From positions 186,001 through 250,000 of the forward strand of contig NZ_FWXD01000001.1 of the NCBI RefSeq assembly GCF_900176275.1: 64,000 bases of DNA, written 5' to 3'. Positions 35,985 through 44,830 of the stretch are shown here, piece after piece. The notes beneath the pieces were generated by a model. It searched no databases, had not been told where the DNA came from, and saw only the letters and a list, made by a program, of their open reading frames with translations. The DNA is from Andreprevotia lacus DSM 23236 (GTDB lineage Bacteria > Pseudomonadota > Gammaproteobacteria > Burkholderiales > Chitinibacteraceae). The translations under genes were made by a program, and so were the position numbers. Each line of letters opens with the position of its first letter. The stretch's first letter is position 1.

Positions 35985-38357
35985 TCAGGGGTTACGGGGT
36001 TGCCAGCGTTTCAACAGCAGCGAGTTGCTCACCACCGAGACCGAGCTCAGCGCCATGGCGGCACCGGCCAGCACCGGGTTGAGCAGACCGAACGCTGCCA
36101 GTGGAATGCCCAGCGTGTTGTAGACAAAGGCGAAAAACAGGTTCTGCCGGATCTTGCGCACGGTATGGCGTGACAATGCCATGGCATCGGCCAGTGCCGC
36201 CAGTGAGCCATGCATCAGGGTGACATCGGCCGCCTCGATGGCGACATCGCTGCCGCTGTGCATGGCAAAGCTCACATCTGCAACGGCCAGTGCAGGCGCA
36301 TCGTTGACGCCATCGCCCACCATGGCGACGGTATGTCCTTCCTGTTGCCGGGCACGCACGTAGGCGGCTTTGTCCTGCGGCAGCGTTTGCGCCACAAACT
36401 CCTTGATGCCGGCAGCCTGCGCGATGCGGGCTGCGGTGTGGGCGTTGTCGCCGGTCAGCATCACCACGCGCACACCACGTTGCTGCAGGGTGGCGACGGC
36501 GCGGGTGGCATCGCTGCGCAATGCGTCAGCCAGGGCGATCAGGCCCAGCCAGGCGCCATCACGCGCCACGCCGATCACGGTCTGGCCCTCGTTCAGCAAT
36601 TGCGTCAGCGGTACTCGGTCAGCGCCCAGTAGCGGAGCGACCCAATCGGGGCTGCCGACGCGTATGGCCTGGCCGGCGATCACACCAGTCACGCCGGCGC
36701 CGGGTTCGACAGCGAAATCCGCTGCATCCTGCAAGGCCAAGCCGCGCGCTTGGGCCGCTTGCAGCAGCGCCTTGGCCAGCGGGTGTTCCGAGCCTTGTTC
36801 AAGGCTGGCCGCCAGTTGCAGCAGGGTGTCGTCACCTACGCCTGCCAGATCGACAATGCGGGTGACTTGCGGCTTGCCCTCGGTCAGTGTGCCGGTCTTG
36901 TCTACCACCAGCAGGTCTACCCGGCTGGCGCGTTCCAGCGCTGCGGCATTGCGGAACAACATGCCGCGCTGCGCACCCAGCCCGATGCCGACCATGACAG
37001 CAGTGGGCGTGGCCAGCCCCAGTGCGCAGGGGCAGGCGATGACCAGCACGGCCACCGCAGGAATCAGCGCGGCGCTGGCGCTGGCCAGCAACCACCAGCT
37101 GGCTGCAAAGGTGACCAGCGCAATCAGCAGCACGACGGGGACGAAAACGGCGGAAATGCGGTCAGCCAGTTGCTGGATCGGCGCCTTGCTGCCTTGCGCG
37201 GTGCGCACCAGTCGTACGATTTCGGCGAGCTGGGTCTGGCTGCCTACGCTGTCGGCGCGCACGCGCAACATGCCATCCAGATTGCGTGTGCCGGCAAACA
37301 CGCGGCTGCCGGCGGTTTTTTCCAGCGGCAGGCTCTCGCCGCTGAGCAGGCTTTCATCCACCTGCGCGCGGCCGTCCTGCACCGTGCCGTCGGCGGCGAT
37401 GGTTTCGCCGTGCCGCACCACGATCAGATCACCGCTGCGCAGCTCGGCCACTGGCACATCCAGCAGCGTGCCATCACGCTCGACGCGCGCGGTGCGTGGC
37501 TGCAAGGCCAGCAGTTCGGCAATGGCGCCGGCCGTGCGGCCTTTGGCGCGCGCTTCCAGCCACTTGCCCAGCAGGATCAGCGTGATGATGGCAGCGCTGG
37601 CTTCAAAGTAGACATGCTGGTGATGCAGGTTTAGCGCCGTTACCACGGCCGAATAGCCGTAGGCCACGCTGGTGCCCAGTGCCACCAGCACATCCATATT
37701 GGCGGCGCCACCGCGCAATGTATGCCATGCACCCCGGTAAAAGCGCCAGCCCAGCCAGAACTGCACCGGCGTAGCCAGCAGCCACTGCCAGCCGCGCGGC
37801 AGCCAGCCATGCTGGCCGCTGAACATGGCGGCCATTTCAGCCAGCAAGGGCAGGGTGAACAGCGCGGCCAGCAGCAGTTGCTGACCGCTCCGGCGCAGCA
37901 AACGTGCCGCGCGCGCGCTGTCGTCGTTGCCGTGTTCATCGTCGCCACGCACATGCGCATCGTAGCCGGCGCGGCGCACGGCATCGATCAAGGCATCGTC
38001 GCTGACGCTGCCGGCGGGAAAGCTCACGCTGGCGCTTTCCGTGGCCAGATTGACGCTGGCTGTCACGCCGGGAATGCGTTGCAGCATTTTCTCGATGCGG
38101 CTGGCGCACGCGGCGCAGCTCATGCCCTCCAGTGCGAGGGTCAGGCTGCGCGACGGCACGTCGTAACCAGTCTTGCGCACGGTCTCGATCAATGCCGGGA
38201 TATCGGTCTGGCTGAGGTCGGCGCTGATCTGCGCGGTCTCGCTGGCGAAGTTCACCTGTGCACTCACACCCGGCTGCTTGTTCAGCTGTTTCTCGATGCG
38301 ACCGGCGCAGGCGGCGCAGCTCATGCCGCTGATGGGGAGGTTGACAGTGGTTTGCAT
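35985..38357 (-). CDS. copA: Cu(I)-exporting P1B-type ATPase
   Basis: A 790-residue copper exporter with two N-terminal HMA domains (GMSCAAC at about residues 11-17 and again at about 81-87), eight membrane helices, the CPC motif in VLVIACPCALGLATPTAVM, the phosphorylation motif DKTGTLTEGKP and hinge GDGVNDAPALAVADVS. Start chosen at ATG 38357; the TTG four codons upstream is unlikely. It heads the copA-copZ-csoR operon and faces two CsoR-type operators about 15 nt upstream. It moves Cu(I) from cytoplasm to periplasm. Confidence 0.96.
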   Translation of the reverse strand: MQTTVNLPISGMSCAACAGRIEKQLNKQPGVSAQVNFASETAQISADLSQTDIPALIETVRKTGYDVPSRSLTLALEGMSCAACASRIEKMLQRIPGVTASVNLATESASVSFPAGSVSDDALIDAVRRAGYDAHVRGDDEHGNDDSARAARLLRRSGQQLLLAALFTLPLLAEMAAMFSGQHGWLPRGWQWLLATPVQFWLGWRFYRGAWHTLRGGAANMDVLVALGTSVAYGYSAVVTALNLHHQHVYFEASAAIITLILLGKWLEARAKGRTAGAIAELLALQPRTARVERDGTLLDVPVAELRSGDLIVVRHGETIAADGTVQDGRAQVDESLLSGESLPLEKTAGSRVFAGTRNLDGMLRVRADSVGSQTQLAEIVRLVRTAQGSKAPIQQLADRISAVFVPVVLLIALVTFAASWWLLASASAALIPAVAVLVIACPCALGLATPTAVMVGIGLGAQRGMLFRNAAALERASRVDLLVVDKTGTLTEGKPQVTRIVDLAGVGDDTLLQLAASLEQGSEHPLAKALLQAAQARGLALQDAADFAVEPGAGVTGVIAGQAIRVGSPDWVAPLLGADRVPLTQLLNEGQTVIGVARDGAWLGLIALADALRSDATRAVATLQQRGVRVVMLTGDNAHTAARIAQAAGIKEFVAQTLPQDKAAYVRARQQEGHTVAMVGDGVNDAPALAVADVSFAMHSGSDVAIEAADVTLMHGSLAALADAMALSRHTVRKIRQNLFFAFVYNTLGIPLAAFGLLNPVLAGAAMALSSVSVVSNSLLLKRWQPRNP

Positions 38358-38370
38358 GGCAATGCTCAAG

Positions 38371-38406
38371 TACCCTATGGGGGTATAATGTACCCTGTGG
38401 GGGTAT
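38371..38406. promoter_or_regulatory. tandem CsoR-type operators in the copA divergent promoter
   Basis: TACCCTATGGGGGTAT at 38371-38386 and TACCCTGTGGGGGTAT at 38391-38406 match the known Bacillus CsoR operator core (TACCCTAYGGGGGTAT-like). Copies are 20 nt apart centre to centre. They lie between copA (minus) and the small exported protein gene (plus), so one repressor may control both directions. Confidence 0.75.
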
Positions 38407-38439
38407 ATTGCAAGGGTAACTTCGCGTTACGATATCGCC

Positions 38440-38772
38440 ATGCCCTTGCATCGCCTGTTTGCCCTGCTGCTGATCTGCCTGCTGCCGTTGGCGCCCCTGT
38501 GGGCGGCACCCATGGCGATGCCGGCTGCCGTGCAGCAGCCGGCGGCGCAATTGGCCGCCGCTGACGACACGCATTGCATGGAACATGAGGCCGCCGCCGT
38601 GCCGCCTGCGGGTGAGCATTGCAGTACCGATTGCATCCTGCACTGCGCCTTGCCCGGCCAAGGCATCGTGCTGGCCGCGCCAGTGTGGATAGCCACGGCG
38701 CTGCCAGCACCGGCAGGCCGGCATTACAGCAACCCTGATCCCATCCTTCCGCTGCGCCCTCCGGCCGCCTGA
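38440..38772 (+). CDS. small exported Cys/His-rich protein, copper-linked
   Basis: A 110-residue protein with signal peptide (MPLHRLFALLLICLLPLAPLW, cut near WAA) and a Cys/His patch: DDTHCMEHE then EHCSTDCILHCA, able to bind a soft metal in the periplasm. It reads divergently from copA and directly precedes the multicopper oxidase, so it probably belongs to the copper response; small proteins of this kind are called CopL-like in copper clusters, but I cannot assign the family with certainty. Many such proteins are poorly characterised. Confidence 0.65.
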   Translation: MPLHRLFALLLICLLPLAPLWAAPMAMPAAVQQPAAQLAAADDTHCMEHEAAAVPPAGEHCSTDCILHCALPGQGIVLAAPVWIATALPAPAGRHYSNPDPILPLRPPAA

Positions 38773-38934
38773 TCGCGACTTCTTCTCTTCCGATCAATCG
38801 TCGCGCGGACAGCCTTGCCCGCGCGTAGACAGGCCTACCATCATGAAATCACCATTGCAGGCAGCCAGGCTGCCACTGTGGGCGTGCGTCCGCGCGTCGC
38901 GCGCCATCTCGTTCATTCACCGGAGGGTCGGAGC

Positions 38935-40449
38935 ATGACGCACTCGCTGCATCGCCGCCGCTTTCTCGGCCGCACGCTCGCGATTGCGGGGGCTGCGGTG
39001 TTGGCGCCACGCGTGCTGGCCGCCGGCATGGACCATGACATGCATGCCGGTCACGCCATGCCGGAGCAAGCGCCCGCCCAGCCCGCATTGCGCATCGCGC
39101 CAGCTGATTTGCCGCTGTTGCCGGCCGATGCCCTGCCGACTGGCCAGCCGCTGTTGCCCTTGCATCGTATCGGCGAGCGCGACGGTGCCGTGTTGCGGCT
39201 GGCGCTGACCGCCGCACCACACACCGTGCAACTCTTGCCCAGCGTGAAAACGGAATTCTGGAGCTACAACGGCAGCACGCCGGGCCCGCTGATCGAAGCG
39301 ATGGAGGGCGATACGCTGGAAATCCGTTTCCGCAACGATCTACCCCAGGCCACCACCGTGCACTGGCATGGCTTGCCGGTGCCGGCCGATCAGGATGGCG
39401 GGCCGCATCACCCGGTTGCGCCGGGCGAGGAGCGCTTGTATCGCCTTGAGTTGCCCAAGGGCAGCGCCGGCACCTATTGGTATCACCCGCACCCGCATGG
39501 CGATACGCCCGAGCAGGTGTTCCGCGGTCTGGCCGGTGCGCTGATCGTGCGCACAGCGGATGACCCACTGGCCGCCTTGCCCGAGCAGCATCTGTTCATC
39601 AGCGATTTGCGGCTGGCTGCCGACGGCAGTATCCCGTTCAACAATGTCGATGACTGGATGGACGGCCGAGAAGGGCAGTTTGTGCTGGTAAACGGGCAAC
39701 TACAGCCACAGCTTACGGTGAACGGCGCGCAGCGCTGGCGCATCTGGAATGCCTGCAGTGCGCGTTATCTGCGCCTCAAGCTGGCGGGCGCGCAGTGGCA
39801 ACTGGTCGGTACCGATGGCGGCCTGCTGGAGCAGGCCCGCCCCTTGGGCGAGCTGGTGCTGGCACCGGCCGAACGGATCGAGGTGGTCGTCAGCGGCAGC
39901 GGTGCCGTACGGCTGCTGGCGCTGCCCTACGACAGGCAAAAAATGGGCGATGCCCCGCCCGAGCGCGAGCGGGTGCTGGCCCGTGCCACCTTCTCCGCCG
40001 GCCCGCGCGTGCAACTGCCGGCCCGCCTGCGCAGTATTGCTGACCCTGGCCTTGCGCGCGCCACCAAGCGCGTGGTGTTCAGCGAGACCATGAGCATGGA
40101 GAACGGTCAGCACAGCATGGCTTTCCTGATCAATGGCAAAGCCTACGACATGAACCGCGCCGACTGGCACAGCAAGGCGGGGGAGGTGGAGCTGTGGGAG
40201 GTGATCAACGACAGCCATATGGATCACCCCTTCCACCTGCATGGCACGCAGTTCATGGTGGTGGAGCGCAAGCGCGGCGGCAAGGTGGTGCGTGAGCCGT
40301 TCAAGGCATGGCGTGATACGGTGAATCTGCGGCCGAACGAGCGCTTGTTGCTCAAGCTGCGTTTTCCGCATCCGGGCATGTATATGGCGCATTGCCACAT
40401 CATCGAGCACGAGGCACAGGGCATGATGGCGCAGGTGCAGGTGAGCTGA
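38935..40449 (+). CDS. Tat-exported multicopper oxidase (CueO/CopA-like)
   Basis: A 504-residue laccase-like oxidase. Twin-arginine signal (RRRFLGRTLAIAGAAVLAP) with a following Met/His stretch (MDHDMHAGHAMPEQ) that may hold copper. Type 2/3 and type 1 ligands are all present: His143-Trp-His145-Gly, His184 and His186 in YHPHPHG, HPFHLHG at 431-437 and HCHIIEHEAQGM at 486-497. Oxidises Cu(I) or phenolics in the periplasm. Start ATG 38935 has GGAG upstream. Its gene follows the small Cys/His protein, 162 nt after it. Confidence 0.93.
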   Translation: MTHSLHRRRFLGRTLAIAGAAVLAPRVLAAGMDHDMHAGHAMPEQAPAQPALRIAPADLPLLPADALPTGQPLLPLHRIGERDGAVLRLALTAAPHTVQLLPSVKTEFWSYNGSTPGPLIEAMEGDTLEIRFRNDLPQATTVHWHGLPVPADQDGGPHHPVAPGEERLYRLELPKGSAGTYWYHPHPHGDTPEQVFRGLAGALIVRTADDPLAALPEQHLFISDLRLAADGSIPFNNVDDWMDGREGQFVLVNGQLQPQLTVNGAQRWRIWNACSARYLRLKLAGAQWQLVGTDGGLLEQARPLGELVLAPAERIEVVVSGSGAVRLLALPYDRQKMGDAPPERERVLARATFSAGPRVQLPARLRSIADPGLARATKRVVFSETMSMENGQHSMAFLINGKAYDMNRADWHSKAGEVELWEVINDSHMDHPFHLHGTQFMVVERKRGGKVVREPFKAWRDTVNLRPNERLLLKLRFPHPGMYMAHCHIIEHEAQGMMAQVQVS

Positions 40450-40512
40450 TCCGTTCAGTGGCAGTCGTGCCTTTGTACAGAGCGTGCTGCGCGAGTCGCA
40501 GCGTGCCAATGG

Positions 40513-40541
40513 TAAAACACCCCGCAGTGCGGGGTGTTTTA
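40513..40541. terminator. bidirectional terminator between the oxidase and the chemoreceptor-fusion gene
   Basis: Thirteen-bp perfect stem TAAAACACCCCGC / GCGGGGTGTTTTA with a 3-nt loop between convergent genes; A-run and T-run on both sides. Confidence 0.9.
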
Positions 40542-40560
40542 CTTGATCACTGTCGCTTGC

Positions 40561-42891
40561 CTATTGCTGCTTGCGGGCAATATCGGCCATCTTGCGTGCC
40601 GCATCGGCAGCACTCATGTGGTCGTTGCCCCAGAACTGGCCCACTACCTCAAAGAAGCCCTGGCGTGTTTCTTCCTGTACGGCCATATTGTGCGCCCACG
40701 ACGGTACGAGCACGTTCTTGCTGGCCGCGCGCGAGAAATCCTGTGCCGATTGCTTGGCATAGGCATCGTAGCGGCCCATCGGTACGTCGGTACGGGCCGG
40801 GATGTTGCCCTTATAGAGGTTGAAGGCTTCCTGGCCGTCCTGGCTCATCAATAGCGATACGAAATCGCGCTGCGCTGCGGCCATTTTCGGGTCGGTCAGC
40901 TTGAACATGGTCAGCGTGTCGGCGGCGAAGCAGAAATCACCCGCCGGTGTCGGCGCCGGCCAGCAGTAGTAATCGGTGCCCTGCACCTTGCCGGCCTGCA
41001 CGAACTCGGCCTTGGCCCAGTCACCCATCAACTGCATGGCGGCGCGGCCGTTGATCACGTCGGCGGTGGCCAGGTTCCAGTCGCGGCCCACGCTGTCGAC
41101 CGACGAATACGGCTTGAGCTTTTTCAGCAGTTCCAGCGCCCGGATCATGGTCGGGCCGGTAATGGCAGACTGATCGAGCTTGCTGAATGCGGCACGATAG
41201 AAATCCGCGCCCATGCTGACGGTGATGGCCTCGAAGGTAGTGGCCACGATCCAGCTTTGCTCGCTGTGCGCCAGCATGGGGATGCCGGCCTGGCGGAAGC
41301 GCTCGGCCAGGGCAAAGAACTCGTCCCATGTTTGCGGCTGCTTGCCCCCGATGCGGTTCACCAGTTGCGCGTTCACCCACAGCATATTGGTGCGCGCCAC
41401 GCCCAGCGGCACGGCCACGTACTTGCCATTGGCCTGGATCATCTTGTCGAACACTTCCGGCAGGATGCTGGGCCAGCGCTGTTCGCGCGCCAGATCGGTC
41501 AGGTCGGCGCACACGCCTTCGCGCGCCCAGTTCTGGATCTTCACGCCGCCGATGGCCGCTGCGGTCGGCGGGTTGCCGGCCATGACGCGGCTCTTGAGCG
41601 AGGTCATCGGGTCGCCGCTGCCGGTGCCGGCATCCATCCAGTGGTGGCCGGCGTCGTTCAGGCGTTTTTTCAGCTCGAACACGGCCTTGGCCTCACTGGC
41701 GGACAGCCACCAGTGCAGCACTTCCACGTCGGCCAGCTTGAACTTGCCGATGATGGACAGCAGGCGTTCGGCCTGTTCGTCCAGATTCGCCAGGGTCTGC
41801 GTTGACTGGCGCAGCGCCGAGTCGGTGGCCTGCACCATATTGCTGACCTGCTCGGCCGATTGCGCCATCGCGGTGGTGGCAGAAGATTGCTCGTTGGTGG
41901 CGTCGGCAATCTGGCGCACCACGTTCACGACCTGATTCATGCGGTCGCTGATGCCAAGGATGTGGCTGCGCGCGTCTTCGGCTTTTTCCACGCTTTCGGT
42001 CACGCGCGCGGCGGTGTAGCCCATGTTCTCGACCGCAGATTCGGTTTCGCGGCCGACCGTTTCAATGCGATGCGCAATGTCGACGGTAGCCTGCGAGGTG
42101 CGCTCGGCCAGCTTGCGTACCTCGTCGGCCACCACTGCAAACCCCCGGCCTTGCTCGCCTGCGCGGGCGGCTTCGATGGCGGCATTGAGCGCCAGCAGGT
42201 TGGTCTGGCCGGCAATGTCCTTGATCACACCAACGATGCTGCCGATTTCCTGCGAGCTCTTGGACAAGCCATCCATGGTCTGGCCCATGGTTTGCATGGC
42301 TTGCGATACCAGGCCCACTTCTTCGGAAACGCGGCTGACTGCCTCGGCACTGCTTGTAGAGAGCTGGCGGGTTTCGGATACGGCGTTGTCCACATCGCGC
42401 GCGTTGTCGGCAATGTGGGTGATGCTGACGGTGATTTCTTCCACCGTGGCCGCGCTGGACGAGGCATGGTCGGACTGGGTGCGCGTGTCCTTGGCGATTT
42501 GCGCGGTAACGCGGGTCAGCTCATGCAGGTTGATGGCCAGGCCCTCGGTTTCACGCTGCGCTTCGCGGAATACCGCTTGCTGGCGGGCAATGAATTCGTT
42601 GATGGCCGCCGCGGTCTGGCCCATTTCGTCGCTGCCTTCGGGCAGGCGCACCGAGAGGTCGCTGCCTTCACGTGCGAGCTGGCGCATGGTGTCGCGCAGT
42701 GCCTCTACCGGCGCCAGCGCGCCATTGATGGCAAAGATGGTGACCCCGATGATGGCGCCCAGGCTGACGATCCCGATCAGCATGGCCAGCCCCAATGACT
42801 TGGGGTCGTAGGCAATGTAGCCGAGCGTTGCGGCAAAGCCCACCACGTTGGCAACGATTGCTGTGCCTAGAATTCTGGTTCGTATCGACAT
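40561..42891 (-). CDS. chemoreceptor signalling module fused to a C-terminal sugar-type solute-binding protein
   Basis: A single 776-residue frame. Two adjacent membrane helices (residues about 8-28 and 33-55, linked by only DPKSL) leave no periplasmic sensor. HAMP-like and coiled-coil regions follow, with the chemoreceptor hairpin tip [20 protein letters not shown] and [11 protein letters not shown] at about 226-265. After [16 protein letters not shown] (residue about 387) comes a full-length solute-binding protein, beginning [16 protein letters not shown], with [17 protein letters not shown] and [18 protein letters not shown], ending at 776. This resembles glucose/mannose-type ABC binding proteins but has no signal peptide. 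The topology puts the binding domain in the cytoplasm. Start ATG 42891 has GGAGGAAGA. No frameshift or stop separates the parts. Its ligand and whether it signals through CheA are unknown. Confidence 0.9.
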   Translation of the reverse strand: MSIRTRILGTAIVANVVGFAATLGYIAYDPKSLGLAMLIGIVSLGAIIGVTIFAINGALAPVEALRDTMRQLAREGSDLSVRLPEGSDEMGQTAAAINEFIARQQAVFREAQRETEGLAINLHELTRVTAQIAKDTRTQSDHASSSAATVEEITVSITHIADNARDVDNAVSETRQLSTSSAEAVSRVSEEVGLVSQAMQTMGQTMDGLSKSSQEIGSIVGVIKDIAGQTNLLALNAAIEAARAGEQGRGFAVVADEVRKLAERTSQATVDIAHRIETVGRETESAVENMGYTAARVTESVEKAEDARSHILGISDRMNQVVNVVRQIADATNEQSSATTAMAQSAEQVSNMVQATDSALRQSTQTLANLDEQAERLLSIIGKFKLADVEVLHWWLSASEAKAVFELKKRLNDAGHHWMDAGTGSGDPMTSLKSRVMAGNPPTAAAIGGVKIQNWAREGVCADLTDLAREQRWPSILPEVFDKMIQANGKYVAVPLGVARTNMLWVNAQLVNRIGGKQPQTWDEFFALAERFRQAGIPMLAHSEQSWIVATTFEAITVSMGADFYRAAFSKLDQSAITGPTMIRALELLKKLKPYSSVDSVGRDWNLATADVINGRAAMQLMGDWAKAEFVQAGKVQGTDYYCWPAPTPAGDFCFAADTLTMFKLTDPKMAAAQRDFVSLLMSQDGQEAFNLYKGNIPARTDVPMGRYDAYAKQSAQDFSRAASKNVLVPSWAHNMAVQEETRQGFFEVVGQFWGNDHMSAADAARKMADIARKQQ

Positions 42892-43320
42892 GGTTATCTT
42901 CCTCCCGCTGGGCCGATGCACTGGCAGCCGATCAATCGCTCGCTGCAAGCTTCGTGCTTACATACCGAATATCGGTATTCTCTTATTTTAAAGACAATGA
43001 TGCGACTGCCAAATACACAGTAGTACCAAGTATTGACGTGCCCATCTCTGATTTCCGTCAGGGGATTCCGCTATAGCTTAGCCCCCGGCATGTGATTGCG
43101 CAGGCAGAATCAGTTTGAAATCAATTTTGTATGCAAGTGGCTTGACCCACTCTGCACCATAGTATAGAGCCGGGCAGTTTGCCGGCTCGGGCGGGCGGTT
43201 ACAAGCGTTCATTTCACAGCAACTGGCTGGCCAAGCCCGGCATTGCATGGCATGCACCGTTTGGGTGCGGTAAGCCTTGCGCAATTTGCCGGGTACGCAC
43301 GCCCTGGGGTGTGCACGGAT
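42892..43320. other. intergenic, promoter of the fusion gene
   Basis: No gene is supported here. It holds the leader of the chemoreceptor-binding protein gene with an operator-like palindrome, and the region beyond the modC stop. The part from about 43078 to 43320 shows only short frames without motifs. Confidence 0.4.
42962..42978. promoter_or_regulatory. perfect 7-bp palindrome upstream of the fusion gene
   Basis: ATACCGA-ATA-TCGGTAT, about 71 nt upstream of the ATG at 42891. Looks like a repressor or activator half-site pair, such as a LacI-type sugar regulator might use; no regulator gene is nearby. Confidence 0.55.
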
Positions 43321-44148
43321 TCAGGGCAGCAAGCGGGTGGCGTCGATGGCCATGCGTGTGCCGGGCAGGCAGTCTGCGCCCGCCGGGGCGCGCATGCGCA
43401 GCACGCCACCGCCTATGGCAATCACGAGTACGCGTCCGTCCTGCTCCTGTGCGATCACCGTGCCGTGCGGCGCCCCCTGCAGCAAACGCTCCGCCGGTGT
43501 GCCGCGTGCCACGATCTGCCCGCCGTCGAGCTGCCAGACCTCGTCGGCAAGGCGAACGATCTCGGCCGGTTCGTGGCTGGCCACGATGAGGGTAAAGCCG
43601 TGCGCCCGCTGTTGCTCGCGCAGGCGATCCTGCAGGCGCAGGCGCAATGCACTGTCCTGCGCCGACAGCGGTTCGTCCAGCAGCAGCAGCGGCGCCTTGC
43701 GCGCCAGTGCCCGTGCCAGTGCCAGCCGTTGTTGCTGCCCGCCGGACAGGCGTGCGGGTTTGCTGCCGGCCAGCGTGGACAGCTCCATCATGTCCAGCAG
43801 CAAGTGTGCTTCTGCATGGCTGGCGCCGGCAAAGCGCAGCTGCTGCAGTGCGTTCAGGTGCGGAAACAGCGCAGGTTGCTGCATTTGCACGCCGATATGG
43901 CGCGCCTGTGCCGGCACATGGGCTTGCCGTTCGGCGTCGAACCAGCGGGCGTCGCCCACCTGCAGCCAGCCTGCGGCCGGCGTGGTCAGCCCGCACAGCA
44001 TGCGCAGCAGGCTGGTCTTGCCTGCGCCGGACGGACCATACAGCGCCAGTGTATGCCCGGCGGCGACAGTGCCTTCCACCTGCATGGTGTAGGGCCCGGC
44101 AGGGCCGTGCAGCGGCAGTTGCAGCGAGAAGGAAACGGCGGCGCTCAT
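43321..44148 (-). CDS. modC: molybdate ABC transporter ATPase ModC
   Basis: A 275-residue ABC ATPase with Walker A GPSGAGKTS, signature LSGGQQQRLALARALARKA, Walker B LLLLDEPLSAQD and switch His in IVASHEPAEI. It is shorter than the usual ModC (about 350), because the C-terminal MOP/TOBE domain is reduced to about 45 residues, so molybdate feedback through that domain may be lost. Start overlaps the modB stop (ATGA). Position after modA-modB supports a molybdate role. Confidence 0.88.
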   Translation of the reverse strand: MSAAVSFSLQLPLHGPAGPYTMQVEGTVAAGHTLALYGPSGAGKTSLLRMLCGLTTPAAGWLQVGDARWFDAERQAHVPAQARHIGVQMQQPALFPHLNALQQLRFAGASHAEAHLLLDMMELSTLAGSKPARLSGGQQQRLALARALARKAPLLLLDEPLSAQDSALRLRLQDRLREQQRAHGFTLIVASHEPAEIVRLADEVWQLDGGQIVARGTPAERLLQGAPHGTVIAQEQDGRVLVIAIGGGVLRMRAPAGADCLPGTRMAIDATRLLP

Positions 44149-44816
44149 GCTTTCAGGCGCCGGCGGGATTTGGCCAGGTACAGGCAGATCACCACGGCAA
44201 AGCTCAACGCCACCAGCACAGCGGCCTGCCCGTGCGCGGCGGCATAGTTGAGGCTTTCCACCTCGTCATAAATGGCGATGGAGACCACGCGGGTTACACC
44301 CGGAATGTTGCCGCCTATCATCAGCACCACGCCGAATTCGCCCACCGTATGTGCAAATGCCAGCACGCTGCCGGCCAGCAACGCGCCACGCGCGTTGGGC
44401 AGCAAGACCCGCAGCAGGATCGTCCAGTAGCCTTTGCCCAGGGTATGCGCCGCGTCGATCAGTGAAGTGGGCAGTGTCTCGAAGCCTGCCTGCAGCGGCT
44501 GCACCATGAACGGCAGGCTGAACAGCACCGAGGCCACCATCAGCCCGGCAAAGCTGAAGACCAGCTTGAGCCCGAACACCTGCAGCAGCCACGCACCCAG
44601 CGCGTTGTGCGGGCTGAATGCCAGCAGCAGATAGAAACCAAGCACGGAGGGTGGCAACACCAGCGGCATGGCCAGCAGTGCCTCCACCACCGGCTTGGCG
44701 CGGCTGCGCGTCAGCGCCAGCCAGCCGGCCAGCGGGATGCCGATCAACAGCAGAACGAGGGTAACGAGTGCAGCCAGCCGCAGGGTCAGCAGCAGCGGTT
44801 GCCAGTCCATCAGCAT
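44145..44816 (-). CDS. modB: molybdate ABC transporter permease ModB
   Basis: A 223-residue permease with about five membrane helices and the EAA-like loop region around ASVLFSLPFMVQPLQAGFETL and LIDAAHTLGKGYWTILLRVLLPNA, the typical ATPase-docking sequence. Located 14 nt after modA. The usual ModB length is about 225. A second ATG three codons in could also start it. Confidence 0.92.
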   Translation of the reverse strand: MLMDWQPLLLTLRLAALVTLVLLLIGIPLAGWLALTRSRAKPVVEALLAMPLVLPPSVLGFYLLLAFSPHNALGAWLLQVFGLKLVFSFAGLMVASVLFSLPFMVQPLQAGFETLPTSLIDAAHTLGKGYWTILLRVLLPNARGALLAGSVLAFAHTVGEFGVVLMIGGNIPGVTRVVSIAIYDEVESLNYAAAHGQAAVLVALSFAVVICLYLAKSRRRLKA

Positions 44817-44830
44817 GCTGCGCTTGCCTC

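Noticed and set aside
36370-37611. Long plus-strand frame opposite copA
   Set aside because: copA is certain; the antisense frame has no motifs.
38815-38934. Upstream start for the multicopper oxidase
   Set aside because: The Tat motif and RBS point to ATG 38935.
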